Origin: Ectocarpus siliculosus
Taxonomy: Eukaryota > Sar > Phaeophyceae > Ectocarpales > Ectocarpaceae
Direction of reading: 5' to 3'
Length of the DNA stretch: 59,795 nt
Assembly: GCA_000310025.1 (NCBI GenBank)
Contig: FN649742.1
Location: 4,710,154-4,769,948, forward strand
A program made the translations under genes and the position numbers. The first letter of the stretch is position 1. Every line of letters begins with the position of its first letter. Shown one piece after another: positions 44,982 through 57,790 of this stretch. The notes under the pieces are model-generated. The model ran no database searches, was not told the origin of the DNA, and was given only the letters and a program-made list of their open reading frames with translations.

Positions 44982-46699
44982 ACCAAGACCAAGACGAAGA
45001 CGACGACCTCTCGCAAAGTGGATGACGGTTTTGGTCGGGTGGACGCGTTAGGTCGCTAGCAGCGCTTATCGCTCGGATGGGATTCAGCACACGGTGATAG
45101 TATTTTCCGTGGTGGTCCATCAGTTAGGAGGGGGAATTAGCGCTGCCTGCAGCAGCAGCAGCAGCCATGTCTGATTGTGGTGGTGGGAGGCAGGCTCACC
45201 CTCTCTTTTTCACGTCCTTGTCGTGCGGGTGCTGTGCTGAAAACGTTGGGGCGACAAAGTACGGTTAGCCCGGGCCGTTTGTGGGAGCTTCTTTACTCTT
45301 GGACGACTAGCGTAAAGAGTAAGGGTGAACACGCTTTTTTTGTTTGCCCAGATGCAAGCGGAGGCCTAGGATGTGGGGGCGCTTCGGAAACACGAGACAG
45401 GCATGGGGTATAGGGGGGGGTCGCAGTGGCTATTGCGACAGAGGAGAAGCGAGGGGGGATGGGGGTGGGCTTGGGGGGGCCGTCACCGGGCAAGGTGGAA
45501 GGTAATCACGAAGGCCTGCTTTCCTTCCGAGCCGTCTCGCAGGGTACACACCCTATATTTTTCCCATCTCCGGTTATCGAATCCGCGAATCATGAAGCCA
45601 GATGCAGGATATTTGGATCTACGCTGCGGTACCTGCTTGCTTTGGTACTCTCGAAACACCGTCCTGTGTTGAGCGGGGCTCTCGAGCGCGCCGTTAAGCC
45701 TACTGACTTCAACAATAGGCGCGTCTTCGCACGTTGGAGCTGACAATGGCGGTGGTACTCGCTCCATGCTTTTCCGTGGTTTACAAGGCACGTGTTGAGT
45801 AGGTTTTCACACCTTCACGTGCGCTCGCACACCCCATTCTAGACTCGTCGTTCGTACTCGGTGCACATGAACCGAAATGCAGCACGACTCTCCTCATGAT
45901 TGTTATCGTATTACCACACACGAACATGAATCAGTAGCACCCACAAGCTTGGTCCGTACCGCCGGCATTGAGCCCACAGATCTGTGCAGCCGTCACAAGC
46001 ACTTCTGTCATCCCTTCGACGTCGCCATGGTCAACGGTGTTTTCACTCCAACCATCGTTATGACAGACGACTCGGGGAGGACGTCGACCAACACCAGCAG
46101 AACAATGATTGACTCATTATGCCATTCCTTATTCAAATGCATGTGACCACGGAAGACGCCCGCGCGTCAGTTGGACCGGTATGGATATCAGAAAGTGTTG
46201 AGCAGAGACCGGAGGGTATTGTAATATGTGAAGACAAGACTATCACTAAGGAGACTTCATAGATAGGAGCTCGGGGCATATGCCGTTACTGAAAGGACGA
46301 TACATTCGCGATGGGTACATGGTAAAATAGGACCTATCTGCATTTATGTCCGTCCTCGCGCATGATTGTAAAGGTCGACCCGAACCCTCTCGGAAATTTT
46401 GGCGCGGGGGGGGCGAAGTTGCGGGTGGATCAAGAACCATTTGCGGGTGGATCAAGAACGATTCGGTTCATCATTTTGACGGTTTCAAAATGAAGAAGGT
46501 CCGATGATTATTTGTCGTATCAGTTGTTCTTGTTTCGACGCGGTATACCCTTGGAGCCGCGACATGCTCCCGCGCGTGCGCATGATAAACGGCGCATCGA
46601 ACGTACAGCACTGCGACGTTTCTGTCATCTCGGAGGACGTCATCAACGAACTGCTGATTCTTCGTCGCGCTCAGTGCACACCCAGTCGGTGTGCCGTCG
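44982..46699. other. Intergenic, no gene recognised
   Basis: No gene is seen. A short CAG run lies near 45150-45166. A 16-bp direct duplication (GCGGGTGGATCAAGAA) occurs at about 46420-46458. The region holds the 3' end of the ATP synthase gene and the likely promoter of CDC14. Confidence 0.45.
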
Positions 46700-49600
46700 A
46701 TGATGCCGCCCGATAGACACGGTCCCCACATAATCAGCAGCCTTACCAAGGATGCTATAGAGGTCGACCGCGACAGCAGTCTGTACTTCGTGTGCTTTCC
46801 GGAAGGTTTCAAGCCGCCGCCGCTGCCGCCACCGCGGCCGATGGGCGGAGACGACGACTTCGGCGGAGGAGCAGGAGCGGAATTGTTTTGCGGGACCGAC
46901 GAGTACGTATACCAGCATTTTTTCGCCGATTTCGGGCCCCTCCACCTCGGGCACGTGCGGGCTTTCTGCAGGAAGCTTGGGGCTCTGGAGCGGCAACAAG
47001 GGCAGCAGCACGAGAAGGGGGGTGGTGAACGTTGTGAGGAGAAGAAGAAGCCGGTGTACGTGTATTCGAGCGATCACCCGCATCGACGGTCGAACGCCGT
47101 GGTGCTTGTTGTGGCCTACGCGGTAAGTGGTACAAGCACATCATCACCGTCCATTGAAAATACTTGTGTGTGCTCCCGTAGCGCTGCCCGGCGATGAATA
47201 TGTATGGAATTTCAAATAGTGCTCCTACAGGCTTGAAATACTTATGTGCACTCGAGTTGGGGTGTGTGTCACTCCTGGCGTTATTATTTTACTTCACCAC
47301 CGGGACAGGTTTTGTTTGCTTGTCGCGAAAGTCGTCATCGAAGTCCTTTGTGCTGATCCCGTCCCTCAAGCAGTTATTGTTCTCCCATTCCGTCTCAACA
47401 CTCAAGAACAACTGCTTGTTGTTATCCTGCAAAGCAAGCACCCAGTAGTGTGTCCTTCGCGCCAAGGACACAAAGTCTTAAATACTGCATGATAAGCAAG
47501 CGCGGAATAATTGATTGATCGAAGACACGCACACCTCCTTTCGACTGTTTACATGCCGTCCATGCACTACACTGTAAAACACATGCCAAAGCTTAGACCC
47601 AAAGGCAGCCGCGTGAAAGCCTATCTATGAAGATACGTTCATGACCGAATTGGACACCCCATACCTTTCGCCTCAGGAAGAATATCTTGAAATGCTCCGA
47701 ACGGCCTCACAGGTGCTATGCTTGGGGAAGACAGTAGAGGACGCCTACACCCCGTTTCTCGCGGTGCAGCCACCTCTCATCCCGTACCGAGACGCTTCGT
47801 TCGGCATCTGCACCTACCACCTCGAGGTGCTCGACTGCGCCCGCGCCCTTGCCCGCGCCGCGTCGCTGGGCCACTTCGACTTGGGCACGTTCAATGCTGA
47901 CCAATACGCCTTCTACGACAAGATCGAGAATGGGGACTTGAACTGGATAATCCCGGGGAAGTTCGCGGCTTTCAGTGGGCCCCTCGCAACGTGAGCAGGG
48001 CTCTTCGGGCGACCGGATGTACATAGATAGATCTTTCGTTCGCGGATACTAGAGCTACAACTGATTAAGTCGTGGCGAGTTTAGTTTCAAACGGGCTTGG
48101 AATCTCCGTCGCATTTCCCATTACACGCTACCGCTCGCCCTGACTCCCCCCCACTGTCCCTTCTGATCCCCCGTGGCATCGCCCGTCTTAACGACCACAT
48201 CCAAACGACCACTGGCATATAATCATGGTGACGAACAACGACGTGTAGCCGGCGAGAGGTGGAACCCGGGAAATGGACGCTGCTCGCCGAGGACTACATT
48301 CCCATATTCCGCAAGCTAGGGATTACCTGTGTCGTTCGTTTCAACAAGAAGTGTTACGACAGGCGACGTTTCACGGAGGGGGGCATCAGGCATGTCGACC
48401 TCTTCTACGTCGACGGGGGCAACCCGTCCGAAGAAATCCTCCAGAGGTTCCTCAAGATCTGCGAGACTACGAAGGCGAGTGACGCTGCCTACGTACGTAC
48501 GCGTCTCTACCATTGAGTCTTGGACCCTTCCCCTCTACGTGCCCGGTTGATCGAGCTACACTTTTTTTTTTGTCTCGGGGGATACACCGAGACTACAGCA
48601 TTGTTGCGGTGTTGGGTAGTGGGGCGTACACTTCTCGTTGATCTTTTTGTCGTATTCTACCAGCAGTAGTTGGCCGTGGCCGCCCCCAGCCCTAAAAGCG
48701 GGGGGCACAATTCGATCGTACCGAGTCTGGATGGTGTACATCTGGCCTCACAACAACAGTGTTTTTACTGCCTGACGGAAAGAAAGGTCGACCCAATGGC
48801 ATGTGTCTACCAAGAGCAGAGACGTGCTACGACAAGGAAGCCATGAGTATAATCATAGATGTTCCGGGCAACTGATATGTCCACGCATAGTAATTCGAAC
48901 CTCCTTTCTTTGCCTACCGTTCTCATGTTGACGTCGGATCGGCTTTGCCGATTGGAAACAGGGGGCAATCGCCGTCCACTGCAAGGCTGGTCTCGGCAGA
49001 ACCGGAACTAACATCGCCCTGTACATGATGAAGCACTACGGCTACACCGCCGCGGAGTCCATCGCGCTGTGCCGTATTTGTCGCCCGGGGTCCATCGTCG
49101 GCCCTCAACAGCAGTTCCTCCACGATCTCGAGCACCGCATGAAGAAGGAGGGAGATGAATTCCGCCTTCGACGTCGAAGCGGCGGTCAGGACCGGGGTGC
49201 CAGCGCGGGAGCGGGCGGCGGCGTCGGCAGCGCCGGCAGCCACAGCGGTGCCGCAGCAACGGGGGTGTCCCCACCCCTCTCGCACCCCGGCAGCGGCCAC
49301 CGTGCCGAGCGCCGCCTGCCCAACCGGCGGCACCAACGATACTCGCGGGGAGACTCCGGCGCGAGTGGCGTCGGTCAAGGCGGGGAGAGGCCACCAACGT
49401 CCGTTCCCACCGGCCGCAGGCCGACCACGTCCCCGCTGCTCATGCGGCGGCACAGCACGGCGTACAGTGGCGGCCGCGGCGGCGGTCGGGGTCGGTATGC
49501 GACGGGTCCCCTGGGATCAGGCCGGCGTAATGTAGGGGGGCGATGGGACGCGGTGGAGGAAGGGCTGGAGATTCGCGGCGGCGGTGGCGGTGGCAGTGGC

Positions 49601-50305
49601 GGTGACGGTGGGAGGGGGGGGGTCCGGAGTATCAATGGCGGTAACAGTAGGGGAAGGGGTCGTGGAAGACGAGCAGAAGGTCTCCAGCGGCCCCGGAGGG
49701 GGAGTTCGCCCTCGGCTAGAATGCACAACGGGGGGGGCGTGAGCGGGGGCGGGGGAGCAGACGTCGGGGACTTGATGGGATCCCTTCGGCTTGATGGCGT
49801 CAACGGAGCTGCGGCCGGCGGCGGCGGCGACGGCGGAGGTAGCGCAGATCGGGCGGCGGTCGTCGGTGCTTCTACCGCTCGAGGGAAGCTGGCCCCGCTG
49901 ACTGCACCGTCTGCCAGGCCCACCACCAGCGCCTCGGCGGTCAGAAATGGAAGGAGGCTTTCAGCCCCCGCCCTGCGGCCGGAGGAACTGACACGAACAG
50001 GCGCCGCCAGCAACGCCCCCGTTGCTACCACGACATCAACGTACGGTGGCAAACCGGTGGCAGCGTCGGGCAATGGCGGGGCGAGTAGCAGCAGCAGCAG
50101 GAGTAGCGTCAGAGCAGCGGCAGCCCGGAGAGCAGTAGCGCCGGGCAAGGCGTCCTTAGCTTGGCAGCACCCCGTCGACAGGAACAGCAGCATAGGGAGG
50201 GGTGAAAGGGATGGGCGGCACGGAAACCACGCTCTGGGAGGGGGATCGTGGGAGGCGAACGACTCTCCTTCGCTTGGCGTGGATTCTCGCGAGACACACC
50301 GATAG
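46700..50305 (+). CDS. CDC14: CDC14-type dual-specificity phosphatase
   Basis: Four exons: 46700-47122, 47713-47990, 48249-48474 and 48962-50305, giving about 756 residues. CDC14 removes phosphate from Cdk sites and acts in mitotic exit, cytokinesis or cilium biology in other eukaryotes. The N-terminal domain ([13 protein letters not shown], then [17 protein letters not shown]) and [18 protein letters not shown] are typical. The catalytic domain shows [13 protein letters not shown], then [10 protein letters not shown], the P-loop [10 protein letters not shown] (Cys codon 48980-48982, Arg 48998-49000), and [16 protein letters not shown]. The substrate-pocket Arg/Asp pattern looks intact. Exon 3 must end at AAG|GCGAGT to keep phase and align the family, giving a GC-AG intron. 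After the phosphatase core comes a tail of about 380 residues rich in Gly, Arg, Ser and Ala, without a known domain and of higher GC content. Start: two consecutive ATGs at 46700 and 46703. Confidence 0.93.
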
Positions 50306-50809
50306 CAGTCGTCTGGCCGGCGCGAGTACGCTGATAGAGGCCCCAATAGATTAGCACATGAAAACAAGTATCGAGGCTACGTTACTTCACTTCATTGCGC
50401 CGCGTCAAGTACTCTGGGTTAAGGTGGGCTTGTCGTGGATACTATTCGGTAGAGATATTGTGAAGCTGCTGATGGAGAATCCTGTTTGTGTGTATGTACG
50501 CCCGTAGAAATAGGTATTCGTGGCATGTGTTAAACTGCAAGAGCTTGCTCACGAAGTCCGCCTCTGACTCCACAAGGGGTCACGTTGGCAAACAATGAGG
50601 TCTCGTTTCGTTGAAGGTCGCTGGACAAAAGTGAAAAAATGACACGAATTATCGATTCAAGGTTCACAGCTTGACCGCCCCGTTAGCCAGGACGGTTGGG
50701 TCGCACCGTCTAGCTACAATACTCGTCTCTTGCCATTGGAGGCTTGAGTTTTTCCACCTCAGCTGGCCACGCCGAACCTCACTGAACCGATCTTTTTATC
50801 TACCCCCCC

Positions 50810-51112
50810 GCCGCCCTCGAGGCAGTTACACAGCGCTTACAACTGTCTCTGGAAGTGAAAGCACCAGAAAATAAATTAAGTCATACGTAGCTGTCATCCG
50901 TACGCAAGGAAGTAAGCACAAGATGCCGAACACCCTTAGCAGGATGCAGCTCACCCTTCATGCGACTCGCCAAATACCTCACGGCGCTTCGCGCTTGGTC
51001 ATGTGAGAGCCTGGTCCGGTGAGAACCCGGCGTGCTCCGTCCCGGGCTTTGTAGGGATGCGAGGTCAATGGTCAAACGACTACGGCATGCACGACTATGA
51101 GTACACCCCCAC
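50810..51112 (-). mobile_element. Non-autonomous repeat element, truncated inverted copy
   Basis: The copy runs opposite to the other three. It starts inside the element (CTCGAGGCAGTTACACAG) and ends with GCATGCACGACTATGAGTAC followed by a C-run. The A-rich and 58-bp module parts are missing. Confidence 0.85.
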
Positions 51113-51234
51113 CCCCCACCCCCCGCCGTCACAACACTAACACTCACACAACATAAAGAAACAGCCATCTCCGCTCACCGCACCTTAGTCGCCTCCATCC
51201 TCGGTTTGAATACCAACAGCTAGCATGCTGCAAT

Positions 51235-51259
51235 CCCTAAACCCAACCTAAACCCTATA
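51235..51259 (+). repeat. Short telomere-like stretch
   Basis: The sequence contains CCCTAAA, CCTAAA and CCCTA in close succession, resembling three degenerate units of a plant-type TTTAGGG telomere. It is short enough to be chance. Confidence 0.3.
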
Positions 51260-52926
51260 ACTACCGTTCAGTTAAACCCCCGGCAGGGTAGCAATAAGCC
51301 ACACACGCCGCCTTCCCCCGAGTACATTGGGGCACCCAATTTCCCCGACCATCCTTTGAATTCGCACGCGGAATGTCTACGCTGCAACGAGGGACACGAA
51401 GGACCCAATGACCGCATAGCCCCTTTTCCTCTCATTGCTATGTCTCTGCCATTCCGTGCACAAAGCTCGAGGCAGAGTGGATACAAACGCCCGTCTTCAT
51501 GCCAAACGGTGTATAGTAGTATACATAGTGATACTGACGTCCAGACGAACAGGATGATGACAACACGCATCGTGCCAAGAAACAATCACTCTCAAGGGTT
51601 GCCGCATCAGGATCTATCGCGTCTGTACCGGATTGAAGTGGTACCATGGTACCTGGAGACGGAATGTCTTCCAACACCAGACAAATCGTCTAGCGCCGCT
51701 TCTTCGGCGATAAATGGCCAACGAATATCTATCTCCGCTTCTCTCAAAGGAATCAATAGATCACGATCCTGTATCACTGTGTCACAGCACAGCAATACCC
51801 TGGGGGTGCCAAGGCCTCTCCCACCCGGTGTAACCAGCCCCCAAACGCCTTCAGAAGGAAGCTTGTTTCGGGGTTGCAAGTTCCCAAACAAACGACACTA
51901 CACAATATGCCATCAACACAGCGAGCAACCTCTCAAAACACGCCTTTTCTACAACCAACCCCACCTCATCGCCTACATACTATGCATGCACACGTGGAAC
52001 TCCATCTATCGTTACGTGCACACATGATGATGAGTGAATGCGCGTACAACGGCGGGAACACGAAACCGCCCTCGAAGGACGAAACCGCAAAACAGCAACA
52101 ACAACTACCAATCTCCCATACCCCCGCGCACATTCACGACTTGTCGCCAAGGGGCTCGACATGCCGTTACGCCAACTCTTCGGATAGACTATACACCACC
52201 GCCGTTCGTGTGACGAACATCACACCAAACACACACTTTCCGTCTCCGTTCAAATAAATAGCCCGGCTGACCTCTAGAGTGGTACATGAACGGAGTATGT
52301 AATGTATTGTAAGAACTGATTATTATAGATCTCCACGAGTCTCAAGAGTTATCCATGTCAAAATCAAGCGCACCTTACACTTTTAAATTACAGGCACACG
52401 AAAGGACACACTGGGTGTAAATGTTAACCTGCACACGTACGCACGTTTCACATGGGTCAGAAGTACTTTCTTCACAAATACATTGTGATACTGTACACAC
52501 AAACGAGTGGAACAACACCTACAACCTCACACCCTCTCTCCTTTCGATTCCCACTCCCTTCCCTTCGCTTCCCTCTCGTGTGTCTCTCTAGTATCTCTTT
52601 TCCTTCCAAGAAACCAACAGTAAGTAAATACGGGTGGTGACACCAACCGCTTACACGGAAAACAGCCCTTCCTCGGACAAATACAGTAAGTAGCCCTTCT
52701 TCTCAAGAAGAAGAAAAAAAATCGACAAGCTATGTATCGTCTTTTCCGTTTCGATGTTAAACTAGACCCATCACTCTGTATTAACAGAACGGTACCTGGC
52801 CGTACTCAGTCTATGTTGCCACACAATCGACACTCTCCAATGCATCCGTATGTATGTGCGGAAAGTCATGAGTAGAAAAAACCCTTCTCCTTGTGTAGGC
52901 AGGCACTAGCGGGGCGTGTCCCGGAC

Positions 52927-53958
52927 TCAGCCGCGCTTCGCCGCCCGGATCTCCGCCAGGAGATCGCCCATGCCGGCCGGTCCTTGGCCGCCCCCGCTCT
53001 GTGTGCCGCCGCCGCCGCCGCCGCCTCCTCCTCGATCCCCGCGGGCGCGGATCTCCGCCAGGAGACCGCCTATGCCGGCCTGCGCTTGGCTACCGCCGCT
53101 CTGTGTGCCGCCGCCGCCGCCGCCGCCGACTTCTCCGCGGGCCCGGATCTGCGACAGCATTCCCAGCATCGGCGCCGGCGGGGGCGGGGGCGGGGGGGGC
53201 AGGCCGCCGGTCGAGTGAGAGCCGTCGCCGCCGTCCTTCCTGGCGGTGTTCGCGGACAGGAAGACGCGGAAGAACTTCGACTTGGGCTTCCACAACGTCG
53301 CGGCGGCGATGCCCGCGGCCTTCTCGCCGATGGCCCGCTGCGGCGGGGAGGCAGTCACCGGCATGCTTGCCTTCCTGCTTCCCGCGCCGGCGGCAGCCGA
53401 GGGGGCGGCGGCGGCGGCGGCGGCGGCAGTAGTGCCCGGGGGCGGGGCCCGTCCGTGCAAGGTCTTGCTCAGCGTCTTCTCCAGGACGGCGCCGAAGGCC
53501 TTGATGCGACCGTTGGCGTGCCCGGGGCCAGAGCCGCCGTCGACCGAAGCCTTCTCTCCCGCCGCTGCTTCTTCCCCGTCCACATCGACGCCGGTGCCAT
53601 CGCCAGCGCCGGTGGTGCTCTTGCCGCCGCCGTCCTCCGACGCCCCTACCGCCGCGGCCGCCGCCGCCGCCGGCATTCCGCGGGAGGAGAAGACCCTGGC
53701 GAGCTCTTCCTTCCGGATTTTGGCCTCCTCGTCCGCGGTGACGAACCGCAGAGACCTGCTCTTGTCGCTCCGCCTTGACCGGAGCTCGGGGGTAGGGTCG
53801 AACGCTCCCTCCACCTCCGACCCCTTGGCCACCTCTGCCTCCCCCTCGTCCTCATTCTCGTCCACCGCCGCAGCCGCCGCGCTCGCCGGGCCGTCATCTT
53901 CACGTGCCGGGGTGCTGGGGGTAGCGGTAGCGGTAGAGGCGGTTGCTGCCGCCTCGAC

Positions 53959-53989
<31 letters not shown>

Positions 53990-56900
53990 ATGGCTGAGAG
54001 GCGGAGCTCCCTCGCCCGGTCGGAGAGCAGGCGTCGAGTTGCCGCGGCCTCCTCCAGCGTGCCGTCCACCGTGGAAGGGCTGTCCCGCAACGCGCGGGCG
54101 GCCGATACTACGTGACCCTCGAGGCGTTTTTCTTCCTTGGACAGTCTGTAATATTGGAGGGCGGGTATGGGGGGTTGTGGGGGGTGGGTGGGGGGGGGAG
54201 AGGTACCGGTTACGTCTTTTTATTTGCATACTGTACTGTATCGCCATGGAGTTGAGTAAATCGAGCGCCCGGTTCGAGACTTGGCACTCACAACTGCGTA
54301 CAAGCACTGTACGAGAGGTTGAGGGGGAGAGAAGAGGGAAAGGCCAAAGGCTCTGTGGCAAAACAATTTCGAAACAACCAAGAATTCATTCTGGGCGCAC
54401 CATATGGTTTGTGTTCCTGACCTTTCTCGTGCTTGTTCGTGGTGGATATGCACGGTGTGCTCTCTCTTCTTTGCATGAAAACTGCAAGTGTCAATGGGCA
54501 GGTCTGCGAGATATACTATGGGCAGGCCGGAGAAACATACTAGGCTGATTTTCGTGCCGAATGGCGATTACAACCATCGACCAAAAAACTATGACATGTC
54601 ACCATCTACCCGTCAGCGTTTTTCTTTTCTCCAAAAAGCGGTCTACACTTGACAGACATTTTTCTGCCGATAACGGTTCCAGGATAAAGTTCGCCAAAAA
54701 TGAAGTCACATTCTCGCGAAACTGGATCCACACGCAGTAAAGCATTTTAACCAATCCTGGATAAAAACTACGTGCATGTTGTAAAGACCCCCACCTGTTG
54801 ACCTCTGACTTGGCCTCTTCTCGTGCCCTCCGGAGATCCTCCGGCTTCCACGTCTTCTTGTTGAAGGGGTGCCTCGTGTCTTCGAGGACGTCAGCATGCT
54901 CCTGTCTCGCCTCGGGGAGAAGCTTGTCCCGCACCTGATGGCGACAACAACGAGGTACAGTGGTGGTGATGGCGGCGGAGATGGATGGATGTGAGAAGTG
55001 AGAATGAGCAATGACGAATGATGATTTTGCATGCCTTTGGTCGTGATGCTTGCTATTTGGCCAAGAAGACCCTTGAGTCTCCGGGGTGATGCGAACACAT
55101 CGATTTGATGCTAGTCCAACAAAAAAACAGTTTTCGGGACCCAAAACAAAAAAGTTCTCTGAGCCATGTAGAAGCTACGATTCCAGCGATCACGCAACCA
55201 CACCAAACTAGAGCGACATGCTTCACGCGCCGGGGGACACGCGCACGCACACGAAACACGTGGTACCAAAACTAACGGCAGCAGCAGCGCACCAACAACT
55301 GACCTCGGCCAACTCGGCCCGCTTCGCCTCCAGCCTGCACTGCCGCTCTCGGAGCTTGTCCACCCTGGCCTGCACCTCCACCGCCGTCGGATAGAAGTAC
55401 TCCTCCCTCCTGGTCTGCCCGGCGCTCAGCTCGGGGAGGCGCACTTGCCGCCTGGCCGAGATCTCGGGGTCCCACCCCCTGCTCACCGTGTCGCCCCTCT
55501 CCTGGAAAACCAAGGCGCATCATGATAGAAGAATACGGAGCGGTCGTGTGCGAATGTTGTTGTGGTGTTGGTCAATGCCGGGCTGTGGGGAACAGTTTTA
55601 CTGCGGGTGAACAAAGTTGTTATTAGTGTACTATACACCAAAAAAGTGGACAGCGTTTCTCAATTGGTGTATGGTACACATGAGAGACTCGATGGCTTCA
55701 CGGTCGACGAGGAAAAAGAAACACAGCAGAACCCTTCTCGAGATTGGAATGAAAACAATCACGGACGGTAGGCAGCAGGAAGGTGAAGGTGGTCTGTGTG
55801 GCCTATCTTCCTGCATGACCCAGGCTTTTCTGTACTCGGAGTGATGTTCGTCAGGATCTGTCAAGCGCGGCAAATATCCTGACCTCAAATTGATTTCAAA
55901 AATCCCAAAACTTCAAATTAGAAACTCCAGGAGGAACGGCCTGGGAGCCAAGGTCACGGACGTAGCGGCGCGTCCAAAATAATTGACACCAGAGCGTGTT
56001 AAATCGACATGGATGTCCAGAGCGAAAGGGATGCCATGACATTCCAATACTGATCTAGCCAAATACCGCTGCAGAACACACTGTGAAGTTTGTTGGGAGC
56101 GAACACCTGGGCGTGTAGACCATCTCTCTCACAGTCTATCTCTCATTTCCATGTGTTTCTTTCTGATTCACCTCACCTGCGCCACGAGACCCTTCGCCCT
56201 TTGCACGAACTCGGCCCTCCAGGCGGCCTTGCGACCGTCATCGTCGACCTCGAACTTGGCCGGAAGGCACGCCAGGATCGCTCTCATCTCCACCAGATCG
56301 TACTGCAAGACAGATACCATGATATCACGACAAAGAATATCATCCACGACGAACAAGAAGCACAACGAACAGCAGTTTGGCGGCAATACATTTTTTGCCG
56401 CGAGTGTGGTGTTTGTTTACTGTTGTGCATAAAACATATGCATGTCTCAAAGTTGAGTCTCTCGAAGAGAAGACCAAATATAGTAGTCCATCGCCTACCT
56501 CTATTCGTGGGGCAGCCGGTTAAGGCGATTGTACAAAAGGCAGAGAAATAAACAAAGTCCTTCAACACACGGAGAGTGGGTAGTGTAAGGTCCAACAAGG
56601 AAAAAGCAACAGATAGATCCATCTCTACTGCAGATGATATATAAGAGCCCGGGATGGATTGTTTCCGCTCACCCTCCCTCCCCGTACCATGATGCAAGTC
56701 AAGATTCCATACCATGACGCCAGTGATCCCCCCCCCCCCCCCCCTGACGGTGTCCCTCATACAATAGTAAGTACCTTGTCCATGTTGGTGAAAAAGTGGG
56801 CGTGGGCGCCCTGCAGAAAGTTGCTCCTGGCGATGTCCTCCGGGTGCATCACCACCCACTGGAGCAGGCGGTTCTCCTAAAATACAATAATGCAATAATA

Positions 56901-57751
56901 CGATAGTACAATGGGGTTTATGTTGGGGGTGACGATACGAACGACCAACAGGCGAGACACAACTAGTTGAGTGCAGCAAGCACCCTAAGGACGAGGAAGT
57001 TCAAAAATAATGGGAGAGATTTGATTGTATTTGACAAGCGTCCAGGGGTGAATGCAATTGAGGTGTCCTTTTCCGAAGCAGGGGGAAATCTCTCTGGCTC
57101 TAGTCCTTGCACGTAGCTGTCGAATAATGACATGGTTACCCCGCTATTCCGCGATTCAACAAAAAAACAAATGCCAATGCAAGACAAAGGGGCCTAGCTC
57201 GGGTTGGGAACGGAGGCCTGCAGGGCGAGAAGGGTGGGGAGGTGCCGTGTTGCTTGCTGCCGTTCACCTTCTTTCCTAGACATGGGAAGGTAAAGAAGGC
57301 AGGGTGTGCGATTTGATTACCGTGACTATTCGCATGCATCCCCCCGTGCTATCACAGCCTTACTCCAATCACCTTCAGTCGCAGCGAGAGTTCCCTCGGG
57401 AATAGGGAACCCCCATCAATAGCGGCCTGTTCGAGCTGAGCTACTGTCAGGCCGGTCACGCCCACCGGCATAAGAGACCGCATGCTCCGCAGCGCCTGGT
57501 CGTTTGCGTCGGCCTCCCGCTCGAACCAGGCGGCTTCTTCGTCGGAGAGGTGCTGTTGTTTAAATTTATTTTGACAGGATTGACGCAAGAAAGTGAACAA
57601 GCACAGTGCGATCGGAGGGAGTGGGGTGTTTGTGGAAGGTTGTTGATTCAAGGTGATGTGTTGCAGGGAGGGGCGGTTGATGAAGCGATTGAGGGCAGGA
57701 CACCGCGCATGACGCTCGAGGGAATACACCCACCACATCGGGCAAATACGC

Positions 57752-57790
<39 letters not shown>

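Larger units (their letters stand above)
50306..52926. other. Intergenic between convergent genes
   Basis: Apart from an inverted copy of the non-autonomous element (50810-51112) and a short telomere-like stretch (51235-51259), nothing is recognised. CDC14 and the WH2 gene converge here, so this holds both 3' regions. Confidence 0.5.

Noticed and set aside
49375-50367. Antisense 330-codon open frame opposite the CDC14 tail
   Set aside because: It mirrors the GC-rich low-complexity tail and shows Pro/Leu/Ser bias with no domain; the plus frame continues a clear phosphatase.
53246-54115. Plus-strand 289-codon frame opposite the WH2 gene last exon
   Set aside because: It is the antisense shadow of a phase-consistent exon with WH2 motifs.
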